Translations under genes and position numbers: made by a program
Source: Posidonia oceanica
Lineage: Eukaryota > Streptophyta > Magnoliopsida > Alismatales > Posidoniaceae
Assembly: GCA_037176725.1 (NCBI GenBank)
Contig: JAZBRS010000026.1
Location: 59,808,501 to 59,872,500, forward strand
Length of the DNA: 64,000 nt
Reading direction: 5' to 3'
Shown here: positions 10,664 through 21,095 of the stretch, piece by piece
How the letters are laid out: every line of letters starts with the position of its first letter
Position numbering within the stretch: position 1 is the first letter of the stretch
Notes under the pieces: generated by a model
Seen by the model: the letters and a program-made list of their open reading frames with translations, nothing else
Told to the model about the DNA's origin: nothing
The model's database searches: none

Positions 10664-11992
10664 AGAAAGTCATCACTGTAGGGTCCTAAGCCACAATCAC
10701 CGTCGGTCTCCCCAATCTTCAGAGCAGCTAGGCCACCATCAGGCCAGTTGCCGATCCTCAAAGCACCAGGCTCACAAAGTACCTCGGTATTTCGGAACAC
10801 TACTACTTCGCCATCTTCAATTTTCTGAGTACCAGCAGAACAACCAGCCAGAGCCATTAAACCACTAGAGCTTGGGGGGCCCATGCAAAAGAAGTCTGTC
10901 TTCACCTTGCCACACAAAAAGAAAGAAGAATCAGGCAGTTAAAGCAGAGAGGATGAGGCAGCAGCACCCATTACAAGGGGATGGTTATCAAACCGGATAA
11001 TGCCACAAGTGAAGCAAACAGAGCCGGTTAGACCACAAGAAGGATCTGTACCGACAGAGTATGACATCCTGGAGCAGCTGAAGAAAACACAAGCCAGGAT
11101 CTCCATTTTCGATCTCATAAACAGCTTAGTCTTACATCGACAAGCTCTGCAAGAAGTGTTGGAGAAGGCGCAAGTTGCCCCAGACATACCAATAGAGGAT
11201 CTCCATGTAATAGCTATAGCAGCCTTTGTAGAGCCTATAATTACATTTATTGATAGCGAGCTGGCACCACTGGAAAGGAGGAAAGTACCACTAAATGTAA
11301 CAATTTCCATAAATAATCATTTAGTGTCTGGCGTGCTTATAGATACTGGAGCATCAATGAATATCTGTTCTTTGAATACAATAAGGGCTCTGAGTGTGAA
11401 TGAAGCCTCACTGACCCCCATAGATATGACAATTGCCAGATATGATGACAGCATGAGAAAGGCTCACGACAAATGGACTACCAAGATCAGGATAGGACCA
11501 ACCCAGGTTCTAACCCATTTAATTGTCATAGACATGAATGTTTCATATCAAATCATCTTGGGGAGGCAGTGGCTTGACATCCTGAAAGGAGTATCATCCC
11601 CGCAGCACTAATGTCTGAAATTCCCTCACAATGGGAAGATTATCAAAATAATGGGGGACATACTAGGCAAGGAAGCTGAGGCAAATGTGATATATTTACT
11701 GCACCAATTCAGCGTGGGAGAAAAGCCAACCAGAGCTGAGAAAGGAAAGAACATTGTATCTATGGTTGAGCTAAGGGACAAATGGGCCAAGCCCAAGCTG
11801 GTTCACAAAAGGAAAGCATCTCCAAAGTCTAGAAAGCCCTCCATGAGCGTAGGTTGGGAGATCATGAGGAAGATTGGCTATAAGGAAGGCCAGAGCTTAG
11901 GCCCAGAAGGAAAAGGAATAAAGGAGCCAGTCCAGGCTTATGACAGAGAAGGGAAAGGAAGACTTGGTTTCGACCAGTTCCCCGACGAGTAG
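10664..11992 (+). pseudogene. Element A second protease domain (PR2) and G-patch
   Basis: The linker 10664-10999 has stops. 11000-11611 then begins with YDILEQLKKTQARISIFDLI, a stretch that usually precedes the protease in Tat elements. The protease follows: VSGVLIDTGASMNICSLNTI (DTGAS 11342-11356) and QIILGRQWLDILKGVSSP, with a stop at 11609. The frame resumes at 11651-11992 and ends with a G-patch, SVGWEIMRKIGYKEGQSLG (about 11843-11905), continuing GPEGKGI. PR1 and PR2 share fold hallmarks but differ in sequence. Both occur in the independent insertion B, so the duplication is a family trait. Confidence 0.85.
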
Positions 11993-12581
11993 CCGTTACA
12001 GTGGAGTTTACAAAAGCATTTCACCAACGTAGGGATTTTCAATCCGAATACATCTCCGCTGGGAAATATCATATTGGCGAAACCAACCAAATCTACCCTC
12101 CCAAGTGAAGAGGACACAACCGACAAAAACATTTCCGGCTTATTCCAAAAACTAGAGTTGCCAGCAGAGCCTCCAGAAGGTCAGACTGCAACAGGGACTC
12201 CACCATTGCCATTAGAGTTGCCAGCAGAGCCTCCAGAAGGTCAGACTGCAATAGAGTTGCCAGTAGAGCCTCTAGAAGGTCAGACTGCAACAGAAATTCC
12301 TCCGCCTGCCGAGGAATCATCGTCGCCACCACTGTTAGGCACACCAACTCCCAAACCTCCGGACAAGCCACCTCTTTCTCTTCCCTCTCCTTCTGGCACC
12401 GCTGCTTCCGAGCCCTCTCTTCCTCTAGCTCCGAACCTCTATTCTTCTTTGGAGCAACTGACGGAGAAAAATCTACGCAGGTCACAACAACTGGTAGATA
12501 AGGCTCACCGCATCACGGCGAACCTCTCCAAAGATCTGCAACCCCACGGGCTCGAAATCGATTCTGACCCAAGAGCAGATC
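11993..12581 (+). pseudogene. Element A protease-RT linker
   Basis: Open from 12074 to 12631 (185 codons), starting MAKPTKSTLPSEEDTTDKN. It then holds the AEPPEGQTA repeat, a Pro/Ser-rich part and a coiled-looking end SLEQLTEKNLRRSQQLVDKAHRITANLSKDL. It continues pol between G-patch and RT. The region 11993-12073 links it but is out of frame with the G-patch segment. No enzymatic motif. Confidence 0.6.
12155..12290 (+). repeat. In-frame Pro/Glu repeat (AEPPEGQTA), three units
   Basis: Three copies of a unit encoding (L)PAEPPEGQTA start at 12155, 12215 and 12253, spacing 60 and 38 bp, in the open frame 12074-12631. B has six units at the same site (27296-27513). It lies between the G-patch and RT. 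The product segment would be acidic, proline-rich and disordered. Role unknown. Confidence 0.8.
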
Positions 12582-14014
12582 ATGAGCTTTTCGAAGATGG
12601 TGGGAACGTCAACGATGACAAGCCCGCCTAAAAAGGCACCAACCTCTACTAATGGTGGTAACTCTAGAGGCATCCCCCTAGATTCTGTAAATAAAACTCT
12701 GTTTAATTCTGCATTGTTTTCATTTCCTAGAAATAGTGGCAATTTACTTTCTGTTTTCAATAAGGGAGAGGATCACCATGTTGGTTGTAGCAGCTCACGG
12801 TCAACTTCAACCACTGCTTCAAAAATAGTGCACGTGTGTCAATACACGGAGGCAATGCCTCAGGAACTAGCTGCTGCTAACATGGTTTTCCAGGTAGAAG
12901 AATTTGATCAATCTAGGAAGTGTGCAGGAATCGAGGCATATGAGTTAGTCAGCTATAGCGATGATGAAGAGGATCAAGAGGCCGACCCAAGCCTGCTCAA
13001 ACAACTAATGAATAAATATGATGAGCAGACTAAGGCAGCCAAAGAAGAGACCATAGAAGTCAACCTGGGGACCACAGAAAAGCCGAAGCCGATAATCATA
13101 AGTGCCAGTTTGAGCCCAGAAGAGCAAGCAGAGATGGTGCAAATTCTGAAGGAGTTTGTGGATGTGTTGGCTTTCAAATATGAAGACATTCCCGGTCTGC
13201 AATCAGCCCTAGTGGAACACCTGCTTCCACTAAACCTGTGAAGCAGAAACTGAGGCGATTGAGGCCAGAGCTAGCACTCAAAGTCAAAGAGGAGATCGAC
13301 ATGCCCCATAAGGCGAAATTCATCAGAGTGGTTGTATATCCTGACTGGGTCTCCAACATAGTGCCAGTAGCCAAGAACGATGGAAAAGTTAGGGTTTGCA
13401 TTGACTATCACAACCTCAACGCCACTTGTCCTAAAGATGACTTCCCTTTTCCACATATCGACTTGCTCATTGACAATACAGCAGGACTTGAGATGTTATC
13501 ATTCATGGATGGCTTCTCTGGCTACAATCAGATCAAGCTAGCAGAAGAAGACCAAGAGAAGACATCATTCATTACACCATGGGGAATATACTGTTATGTG
13601 GTCATGCCTTTTGGTCTCAAGAATGCCGGTGCAACATATCAAAGAGCAATGATGGCAATCTTCCACGACATGATGCAAGACTGCATGGAGGTGTATGTTG
13701 ATGATATCCTGGTCAAATCAAAAACAAGGGAAGAACACTACGAAGCACTGGGAAGGGTACTAAGTAGAGCAAGGTAATATCAGTTAAAGATGAACCTGAA
13801 GAAGTGTGTGTTTGGAGTAACTGTTGGGAAACTATTGTGCTTCATCATTAGCAGAAGAGGAATTGAAGTAGACCTGCAAAAGGCTAGAGCAATAGCACAA
13901 ATGCCTCCTCCACGGAATATCAGGGAGCTCAGAGGACACTCGGCCACTTACAATTCATCAGAAGATTCATCTCACAGCATGCCGACCGATGTAAGCCTTT
14001 CTACGAGCTATTAA
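12582..14014 (+). pseudogene. Element A reverse transcriptase (broken)
   Basis: Polymerase copying the genomic RNA. 12582-13241 is a linker ending in EEQAEMVQILKEFVDVLAFKYEDIPGL, the usual lead-in to RT, then a frame change. 13238-13777 has KQKLRRLRPE, VRVCIDYHNLNATCPKDDFP, LSFMDGFSGYNQIKLAEED, MPFGLKNAGATYQRAM and the intact catalytic YVDD at 13694-13705. A TAA stop follows at 13777; B has CAA there. 13790-14014 continues the connection domain (LKKCVFGVTVGKLL, ISRRGIEVD) and is frameshifted near 13940. Confidence 0.9.
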
Positions 14015-15227
14015 AGGGAGGAAAAGAGTTTGCTTGGGATAAAAGTTGCCAGAAAGTTTTGATGAGCTCAAGGCATACCTCATGAGCCCTCCGATCCTGT
14101 TAGCACCCGTATCAGGAAAGCCTTTGTTACTGTATGTGGCGGTCACCTCATCCTCTATAGGAGTAGTGCTAGCCCAACACGATGAAGACAGAAAGAAAGA
14201 GAAGGCTATCTACTATCTGAGTAGAACTTTCCTAGAGTACGAGGAAAGGTACACATCCATAGAAAAGCATTGCCTAGCCTTAGTATGGGCATCCCAGAAA
14301 TTGAGGCACTATTTTCTGGCTCACAAAGTTTGCTACATTGCCAAAATAGATCCAATCAAGTATATGTTCGAAAAGCCAGCCCTCTCTGGAAGGCTAGCAA
14401 GATGGCAACTCCTCCTCACTGAGTTTGATCTTCAATACGTACCTCAAAAAGTAGTCAAGGGGCAAGCCATAGCGGATCATTTGGCAGGTTTACCAATAGA
14501 GGATTATCAACCAGTCCAAACAGACTTCCCAAATGAGGAAATACTGGAAATACAAGTTGCAGAGCCTCCGAGTCAACAATGGACCCTCTACTTTGATGGA
14601 GCACTCAACAGGCAAGGGGCAGGTATCAGAGTGGCGCTTCTCACCTTGTAAGGAGTCATCATCCCATGAGCTGTGCAACTGAACTTCGCCGCAAATACCA
14701 ACAACATTGCAGAATACGAGGCCTTGATCCTCGGATTACGCCTAGCTCTGGAGCTAGGGGCAAAGCGGCTAAAGCTCGTCGGAGACTCCCAGTTGGTCCT
14801 AAGGCAAATTCTGAACAAGTACAGAACCCTCAACCCAATGCTAGAAACATACAAAGGCATTGCCCATCTACTGTTAGCCCGGTTCCAGCAAGTGGTGTAT
14901 GTCCATACCCTCCGGAGTCATAACCTTCTGGCAGATGCTCTTGCTTCATTGGCTTCTTCAATTGAGTTCCCCATCAATACCCAAGAGCAAACGATTATGG
15001 TGCAGCAACATGGAACATCCGTCATTGATTCAACTGAAGCATGGGCGGTAGAGCTCAAACAGAGGATTAGGGAATCAAAAGTAGTCAAGTTTGAAGTTTG
15101 CTACAACATAGAAGATGATGGAAACCCGTGGTTCTTTGACATCCGGAACTACATTCAAGACAGGGCCTTCCCTGAATATGCAACTTCACAAGATAAAGAG
15201 GCAGTCAGAAGAATGGCCACAAGATAG
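14015..15227 (+). pseudogene. Element A dual RNase H (pol RNase H plus archaeal-type RNase H)
   Basis: Two consecutive RNase H regions remove RNA during reverse transcription. The first (14046-14510) is the Ty3/gypsy type: LLLYVAVTSSSIGVVLAQHD, IYYLSRTFLEYEERY, EKHCLALVWASQKLRHY. The second is the archaeal-type aRH known from the Tat/Ogre branch: WTLYFDGALNRQGAG (14575-14620), then AEYEALILGLRLALELGAK, VGDSQLVLRQILNKYR and LLADALASLASS, showing the D-E-D-D series. A TAA at 14649 splits the second domain (GAA in B). A TAG at 15225 closes it. Confidence 0.88.
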
Positions 15228-16124
15228 TTCATGAGAGCCGGAGTCCTTTTCAAGAGATCCTTCAGCGGAATAGAGCTTCATTACGTCACCTACTAGGAGG
15301 TCAAAATCATTCTTAGAGAAATGCACGAAGGGATATGTGGAGGACACATCAGTTTTCACATAAATGGCAAAAATGATACTATGGAGGGGCTATTACTGGC
15401 CCACAATGGAGGCAGATTGTGCAGATAAGGTGAGAAGGTGCAGGCAGTGCCAAATCCATGCAGGCAGAATACATGCACCAGCATCAGAGTTAAATCCAAC
15501 TCAAGATGTATGGCCCTTCTCCATGTGGGCGTTCGATGTCGTAGGACCCTTCGACACCGAAAGCAGAACAAGTTCATACTCACTGCCACTGAGTACTTCA
15601 CCAAATGCGCCGAAGCAGAAGCATTCACTGAGATCAAAGCTTCAAACTTTTGCAAGTTTGTGTGAAAGAACATTCTCTCAAAATTCGGGATTCCAAAGAG
15701 ACTAGTAGTAGATAATGGCGCAATCTTCGTATCCCAGGACTTCAAAAAGCTTTGCAAGAAGTTCAAGATCGAGCTGTATCATTCATCACTAAATTACCCC
15801 CAAGGTAATAGGCAAGCTGAAGCTACTAATAAAACGTTAATCCGAATCCTTAAGAAAACGGTAGGAGGTGCCAAGAGGCCTGATTGGACAGATAAACTAA
15901 TTGATACCTTGTGGGCCTACTGAACCTCCATAAGAACGCCTATAGGTCAAACCCTATTCGTGCTTACTTATGGTATGGAGACAGTAGTTCCATTTGAAAT
16001 CATGGTCTCCTCATCTAGAATCCAGCTCGACGATGAGATAAATGTCAAGGATAAGAGGCAATTATTAAGTTTACAGTTAGATTTACTAGATGAGAAGCAG
16101 TTGCAGGTAGCTAAGCATGCATGC
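15228..16124 (+). pseudogene. Element A integrase, N-terminal and core part
   Basis: Inserts the cDNA into the genome. Readable HEGICGGH (zinc-binding start, about 15325), WRGYYWPTMEADCADKVRRCRQCQIH (15385-15460), then FSMWAFDVVGPFDT with the first catalytic Asp. After a frameshift near 15565, the second (VVDNGAIF, Asp at 15711-15713) and third (QAEATNKT, Glu at 15819-15821) catalytic residues are present. Stops occur, for instance within the WAY*TSIRTP stretch near 15922. The solo LTR S interrupts the gene at 16124; the C-terminus resumes at 17350. Confidence 0.85.
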
Positions 16125-17349
16125 TGTGGATATGGGATTTTTGGTTAGGAGAAGCTTGTTGTGTCTATTTGTGCTTTCTCGGTGCCTCTTTTGTATCCAA
16201 CTCCGTCACTCCACAGGTGATGGAATTGGTGTGATTGCCACTCTCGGTTCACTTTCGCTGGCCCTCGAGACACCTTGGGAGATGTGATATGGTTGCGGGT
16301 TCAGTTACTTTGGGACAACGCTTGTGTTGCCCAAGGGTGCCCGTGCTTGGTGAGTTTCTTCTTCTTCTTCTTTTCCTTGCAAAACAAATTTAAAGATGCG
16401 GATTAAATATAGTGTAGTAAACGATTCAAAGCAAATTGAGAATTAACATAAAATGAAAGGAGGAATACTTACCCGAGGGGTTTTATCCCCCCGGTTGCAA
16501 CTAAGTATGACTATGCCTAGCTACAACAATATATGAAATGAAATGCTTTGCTATACTACGAAATTAAACATATGATATGAAAAAAGGAAAACTAAAGAGA
16601 GCCCCCTTTTTATCTATGCACGGAATACAAGATGTGTCGACATAATGTCACTGACGACAATGGAAGACTCAAGCTCTTTTCCTCACTCAGGAAAAAATCC
16701 CTCAATCTCCAAATTTCTCTCCAACCCCTCTCCCCATTTAATTTTTGTGACCAATTTCTGACTCAAAACAACGGCCAATTTGTGACCTCTCTCTGAAAAA
16801 CAGCCCTTGACGCTATGGGGGTACCCTTACTTTTATAGAAGTAGGGGAAGAACAAAAATGGACACAAATGCCAAGTCAGCAAACTTTCCTGTTTTAGAGG
16901 TGTTGGACGTTGAACGTTACAGCGTCCAATGTTGGACGTTGGAAAACCAAGCGTCCAACGACCCTCCGAGGCAAAGATGCCAGGATCAAAGAATATTACT
17001 CAATAAATGGCTGGTTAATGACCATTAAGGCCAATTAAACCCTTGACTGGTCAAAGGACCTCTAGTGGAGGCAAAGCATGAATTTTGACTTTAGTCAAAT
17101 AAGGCAAGTTTGGGGAAACAGAAAACCAGATTATTGGATGCTGTGGTTCACAACGTCCAACGTTGGACGCTAGGAAATCTAGCGTCCAACACACTCAAAT
17201 GCAAACTTACCAATTTTGGCCTTTCAATTAAGGGGACAAGTGTCAATCAATTAGATAAGAGTACTTGAGCTGAACAAAGAGCTTCTTGAGGTGACCTAGT
17301 GCAACAGACTACACTACCATGAAGGGAGTGCCAAAACAGGGTATCTACA
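16125..17349 (-). mobile_element. Solo LTR S (B-like), TSD CATGC
   Basis: On the minus strand it starts TGTAGATACCCTGTTTTGG and ends ...CCCATATCCACA, and is flanked by CATGC at 16120-16124 and 17350-17354. There is no internal sequence: a solo LTR left by LTR-LTR recombination. It carries TATAAAAG (16837-16830) and, upstream in its own orientation, two hairpins of the GTTGGACGC type (16931-16959 and 17162-17190). It resembles the B LTR at both ends, but its palindromes are the GGAC/GTCC variant. Confidence 0.9.
17162..17190. promoter_or_regulatory. Perfect hairpin with 12-bp arms in solo LTR S
   Basis: GTTGGACGCTAG (17162-17173), loop GAAAT, CTAGCGTCCAAC (17179-17190). Compared with the A hairpin, three positions differ on each arm and all three differences are compensated. 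Immediately left is the GTCCAACGTTGGAC palindrome (17156-17169). It lies within U3 of the minus-strand solo LTR. Confidence 0.75.
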
Positions 17350-17597
17350 CATGCCTCTACCAAAAACGACTTGTAAGAGCTTATAAAAAGAAAGTAATTG
17401 AACGTAAATTCAATATTGGTGAATGGGTGCTTAAAGAAATCCTTCCTCGCAAGCATGGGAAACTGAGACCAAATTGGGAAGGACTGTACTTAGTGGTTGA
17501 AGCATATCCAGGCAATGCCTATTGTTTGGCCAGAGAGGATGGCACTAGGCTTGAATATCCTTGGAATGTGCTGCACCTCAAAAGGTACTACCTTTGA
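17350..17597 (+). pseudogene. Element A integrase C-terminus
   Basis: LYQKRLVRAYKKKVIERKFNI and GEWVLKEILPRKHGKLRPNWEG, ending HLKRYYL and a TGA. This matches the uninterrupted B copy (31310-31557) across the S insertion. The typical GPY/F-type C-terminal module of Ty3/gypsy integrase is recognisable (PNWEGLYLVVEAYPGNAYCL). There is no chromodomain afterwards, in line with Tat elements. Confidence 0.88.
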
Positions 17598-19139
17598 CAT
17601 GCACACTGAGCCACTGGATTACCCATGCTTGTGGACCTACTGTTTCCGAAGCCTAGGAATCATACCTTAGCCTCACCTCACAAACACCTTGTGGGAGAAG
17701 GAGGGGAAATGGTTCGACGCTGAGATAGAGGCAAATCATAAGAAGCCCCCTCCCAGTTCATGAAACAATAAGTCCATACACATCCCTTGAGTCATACACA
17801 CTACTCTAGTGCAAACGGGTAGATGTTTATGGTCAAACTTAGAAGTACAGAAAAAAAGGAAGTGTACCAAATAGAAGAGTGCTTCCATCCATCAATGAAT
17901 GAATATCTATTGGCCGAGCACTCAAAGGCGTGAGACTATTGATGCTTGCCAAAATACCCAAGAAAAAAGAGATAAAAAGAAGATAGCAAAGAAGCTGTTC
18001 ATGTGTAAGAAAAGAAAGAGAGGAAAATAAGGTAGCAAAGAAGCTGTCCAAAGAGTCAAAACTGAAAATTGGGAATTACCAAGCGCAGTAGGAATCAACC
18101 TTGAACTAGGAGAGGTATAGGCTTCAAGTCTTTAGCTGAAATCCTAGGATAGGACATTGACCCTCCTTCACCACACCCTGTACTGCACACTTAGAGGCAA
18201 GGGACAGAAACCTAGGTCTAGGGGCAGTTAGACGCCAAAGCAAGCCTGAAGTATCTCTGGGCTCCAAGATGCACAAGGGACTCAATTATCAAGATTTCCC
18301 AACCATGAGGTCTCCTATTTCCCAACTCCATGAAAGATTCTTCTACTCCCCAAAAATCCAAAAAAATAAAAAAATTAAAAATCCAAAAAAATGAGAAAAC
18401 CTAGAAAAAAAACAGAGAGAAAACCTAAAAAAAACAAAAAACAAAAAATCCAAAAATAGTAAAAGATCAAAAATCCAAAAATAAAAAGTAGGGTAAAATC
18501 TACCCAACCAACATCACCTCATGAAACTGATACCTAGCAAGGCCTAAGATGCAAAAATTTAGGAAATTTTACAACTCCGAGTCGTACTTGACCGCTCCTA
18601 TTCAGGACAGTCACTTGGTATTCACCTATGAGTCAGGACTGGGATCTCACGAAGAGACAGCCCCTCGTCAAGCATATCATCTTTAGACAACAAAGCTAAG
18701 GCCAATGCTTGTTATCCAAAACCTAAGTTTTTCGTTTCATGAAGGTCATTTTGGTTTCATTATTTTAAGGTCATTATAAGTCTTAAGTTTTTCAAAGGTC
18801 ATTTTGGTTTCATTTTTTTTAAAAGGTCATTTTTGTTTCATTTTTCAAAGGTCATTTGGGTTTCATTATTTTAAAAGGTCATTTTAGTTTCATTTTTCAA
18901 AGGTTATTTTGGTTTCATTGTATTAAGGTCATCCTAAGTTTTTCAAAGGTCATTTTGGTTTCATTATATTAAGGTCATCCTAAGTTTTTCAAAGGTCATT
19001 TTGGTTTCATTTTTTAAAGGTCATTTTGGTTTTAAGTTTTTCTTTTCATGAAAGTCATTTTGGTTTATGTAAGACTAGGGGCAATGGTAACCCTAGATAG
19101 AATAACAAGTTTGCTAAGATTGTGCAGAAAATCATTCAG
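17598..19139. other. Post-integrase spacer of element A
   Basis: About 1.5 kb without a convincing gene; the same block occurs in B at 31558-32940. It includes an A-rich part with 'aaaatccaaaaa' repeats (18340-18490). It also includes a degenerate tandem repeat of the type 'aaaggtcattttggtttcatt' (18735-19060, roughly ten copies, spacing variable), which is nearly absent in B. Small frames here are not conserved between the copies. Confidence 0.6.
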
Positions 19140-19265
19140 AGGTGTTAAATGGGCAAATCTCAGCGTTCACGTTGGACGTCCCACCTTCTGCATTTAATGA
19201 CTAACAGAGGAACGTTAACCGCACCAGATTTAGCGTCTTACGTTTTAACAGTGACTTAAGTTGCT
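19140..19265 (-). promoter_or_regulatory. Orphan palindrome module downstream of antisense gene 1 (A)
   Basis: Contains CAGCGTTCACGTTGGACGTC, GAGGAACGTTAACCGCACC, AGCGTCTTACGTTTTAACAG and then GTGACTTAAGTTGCTGAA. The last stretch also follows the palindromes upstream of antisense gene 1 (about 21080-21120). It therefore looks like a second copy of that promoter region. No antisense gene or TATA box was found to its left. B keeps it at 32945-33075. Confidence 0.55.
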
Positions 19266-19443
19266 GAATTCAGACAAAGGGGCCCTTGAGCCAATGCTAA
19301 AGTCACCAGGGAGTATTTCTAGACTCAGCACTGTCTAAAGCATATGAATAAGAGTTTAAATAAAAAGAAAATATATATTCATATATTCATTCCTTGAATT
19401 AAAAATACATGGTCCAAAAATGGAAATGAACTACAAAGATGGC

Positions 19444-20740
19444 CTATCTAATTGGTCTCTTCCTCTTTTTGCGTATTACGCCGGTCTCCGCAACCCACTC
19501 CTTAGGTTTGCGCAGCAACTTTGAGTACCAGTTCCAGTGCTCATCCTCCCAGAGTAGGCAGCAAGTCAAAGGAGTAGAGTGGGTCCCATTTGAGTCATCA
19601 TGGCAGTCCAAGGTTGCCCAAAGAGCTCGAATGCAATACACCATCGCTGCATCAGTTGGAAAGCCGCGTTCCTGAGTTCGGATACGAGGAATAGAGCTTA
19701 GCCGAGGCGGCACCCCCTTCTTTTGCCCCACCATCTCAAAGTAGCGATGAGAGTTGTACACCATGAAGTGGGTGGGCCCAATCAATTCTAATTCAACCGG
19801 AGACTCTCACGCCTGGTGTTTGTGACAAAATGGCGTAGAGGGTGTGAAGATGTTGATAGAAGCAGAGGACAGAAAGCAGACTCTCTCCTCAATAAGATCA
19901 GTCTTCGCAGGCTCGAGTCTCGGGAAGTGGACATACAACCACTGGGAAAGAAGAAAAGGAGAGCCTACAAAATCCCCTCCGGTTGAGACACTGGTCAGAT
20001 CAAGGTATGTAGCTGCAAGGATGGCAACCGAAGGAGAACACCAAAAGTGCTCGATGAGCCCCACCAAGAACTCATTATGATAAACGTCCAAGGTAAAATC
20101 TTTGGAGACAAATACGGTGAGGCCTACAATTAACAAATGCAGACAGATCTGTAGCTGATCCTCGAAGGCAGAATCCTCGATCTGGCGGAAGCTATAATAC
20201 AGATACGCTAAGTTGAGCCGGTGACCTTTGAGCACCGGGAAAGTGGGAGGAGCAGTGAAGATACGATCCATGAACACTTGCATATCTGCTTTTCTATATG
20301 GCAATGGGAAGTCAGTATCTGGTCGGAAGGCTCCAATCTGAGTAACACCAAGAAGGCCATGAACATCCTCCACCAGGATCGTCATCTCACAGCCCCCGAG
20401 GAAGAAAGTGTGAGTTTCAGGACTCCAGAAAGCGCATAAGGCATGGAGCAGAGGCCAGTCCAAGGCAGTTCCCAACAAGTCCAGGAGCCCACCAAAGCTT
20501 GTGCGTGCTAAGACGAACTTTCTTTCCAGAGCCCAAGGCACAAATTCCTTCACCTAGGGAGAATAGTTAAGGATCTCTTGCAAACGAGATGAGGAACAAG
20601 AAAGAATAAGAAACCAGTGAAGAGAATCATACCTTCCCGGCTTTAATATGGGAAATCATGTGCCCTTCAATTTCCTCCAGAGGCTTTGCAATTCCTCACT
20701 TGTTGTGCATAGAGATGTTGGGGACTAAAGTAGATGCCAT
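19444..20740 (-). pseudogene. Antisense gene 1 of element A: plant mobile domain protein
   Basis: Two-exon gene opposite to gag-pol. Exon 1 (20740-20633, 108 nt) matches B exon 1, with a TGA in HNK*GIA, and ends AAG|GTATGA. The exon-2 acceptor, CAG in B, reads CAA here. Exon 2 starts with a short deletion and a stop. It then holds PMD motifs ALCAFWSPETHTFFLGGCEM and TILVEDVHGLLGV, then QWLYVHFPRLEPAKTDLIEE, and ends in a basic tail RKKRKRPIR before TAG (19444-19446). One TGA near 19807 replaces a CGA of B. PMD proteins occur in plant transposons and in the host MAIN family. DNA or chromatin association is suspected, no activity is known. Confidence 0.75.
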
Positions 20741-20833
20741 GAGAATAGGGGAGAGGAGATACACAAGCACAAGCAAAAGAATACAAGCAAGAATACAAGG
20801 AACAAGGTGTATGAATCCAAAGGGGTGGCCAGG

Positions 20834-21095
20834 CTTTTATAAGCACAGGAAAACCATCGGAGGTCTCCCACGCGGGCATTGAGAAAATCTTACAGCATTC
20901 CAGAAAATTAGCCAAAAGCAAGAAAGGAAAGAAAGGATTCCGTGCTCCCTTCATTGTGCGCAGGAACTGGCGCGTCCTATGTAATACGCGCCATATCATG
21001 CGTCTTACGTTCAAATCAGCTTTCCAGTATTGGATGCAGATATTCCAGCGTATAACGTTAGCTGCACCAGGTCACGTGTTTAACGTTTTATCAGT
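20834..21095 (-). promoter_or_regulatory. Promoter of antisense gene 1 (A): TATA box plus palindrome cluster
   Basis: On the minus strand, TATAAAAG at 20841-20834 lies 94 bp upstream of the ATG (20740). Further upstream, from about 20954 to 21095, come GCGCGTCCTATGTAATACGC, CATGCGTCTTACG, CCAGCGTATAACGTTAGCTG and CACGTGTTTAACG. The arrangement matches B (38131-38400). Conservation of TATA and cluster in two separately inserted elements supports a real promoter. Confidence 0.7.

Noticed and set aside
16125..17349. Possible chance reverse-complement element or host gene inside integrase
   Set aside because: Has LTR termini, CATGC duplication and a TATA box in the minus direction; clearly a solo LTR.
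17839..18051. Hydrophobic minus-strand frame (70 codons) after integrase, possible membrane protein
   Set aside because: The corresponding B region (31766-32058) has several different frames and no conserved start or stop; the Phe/Leu richness comes from A/G-rich plus-strand sequence.
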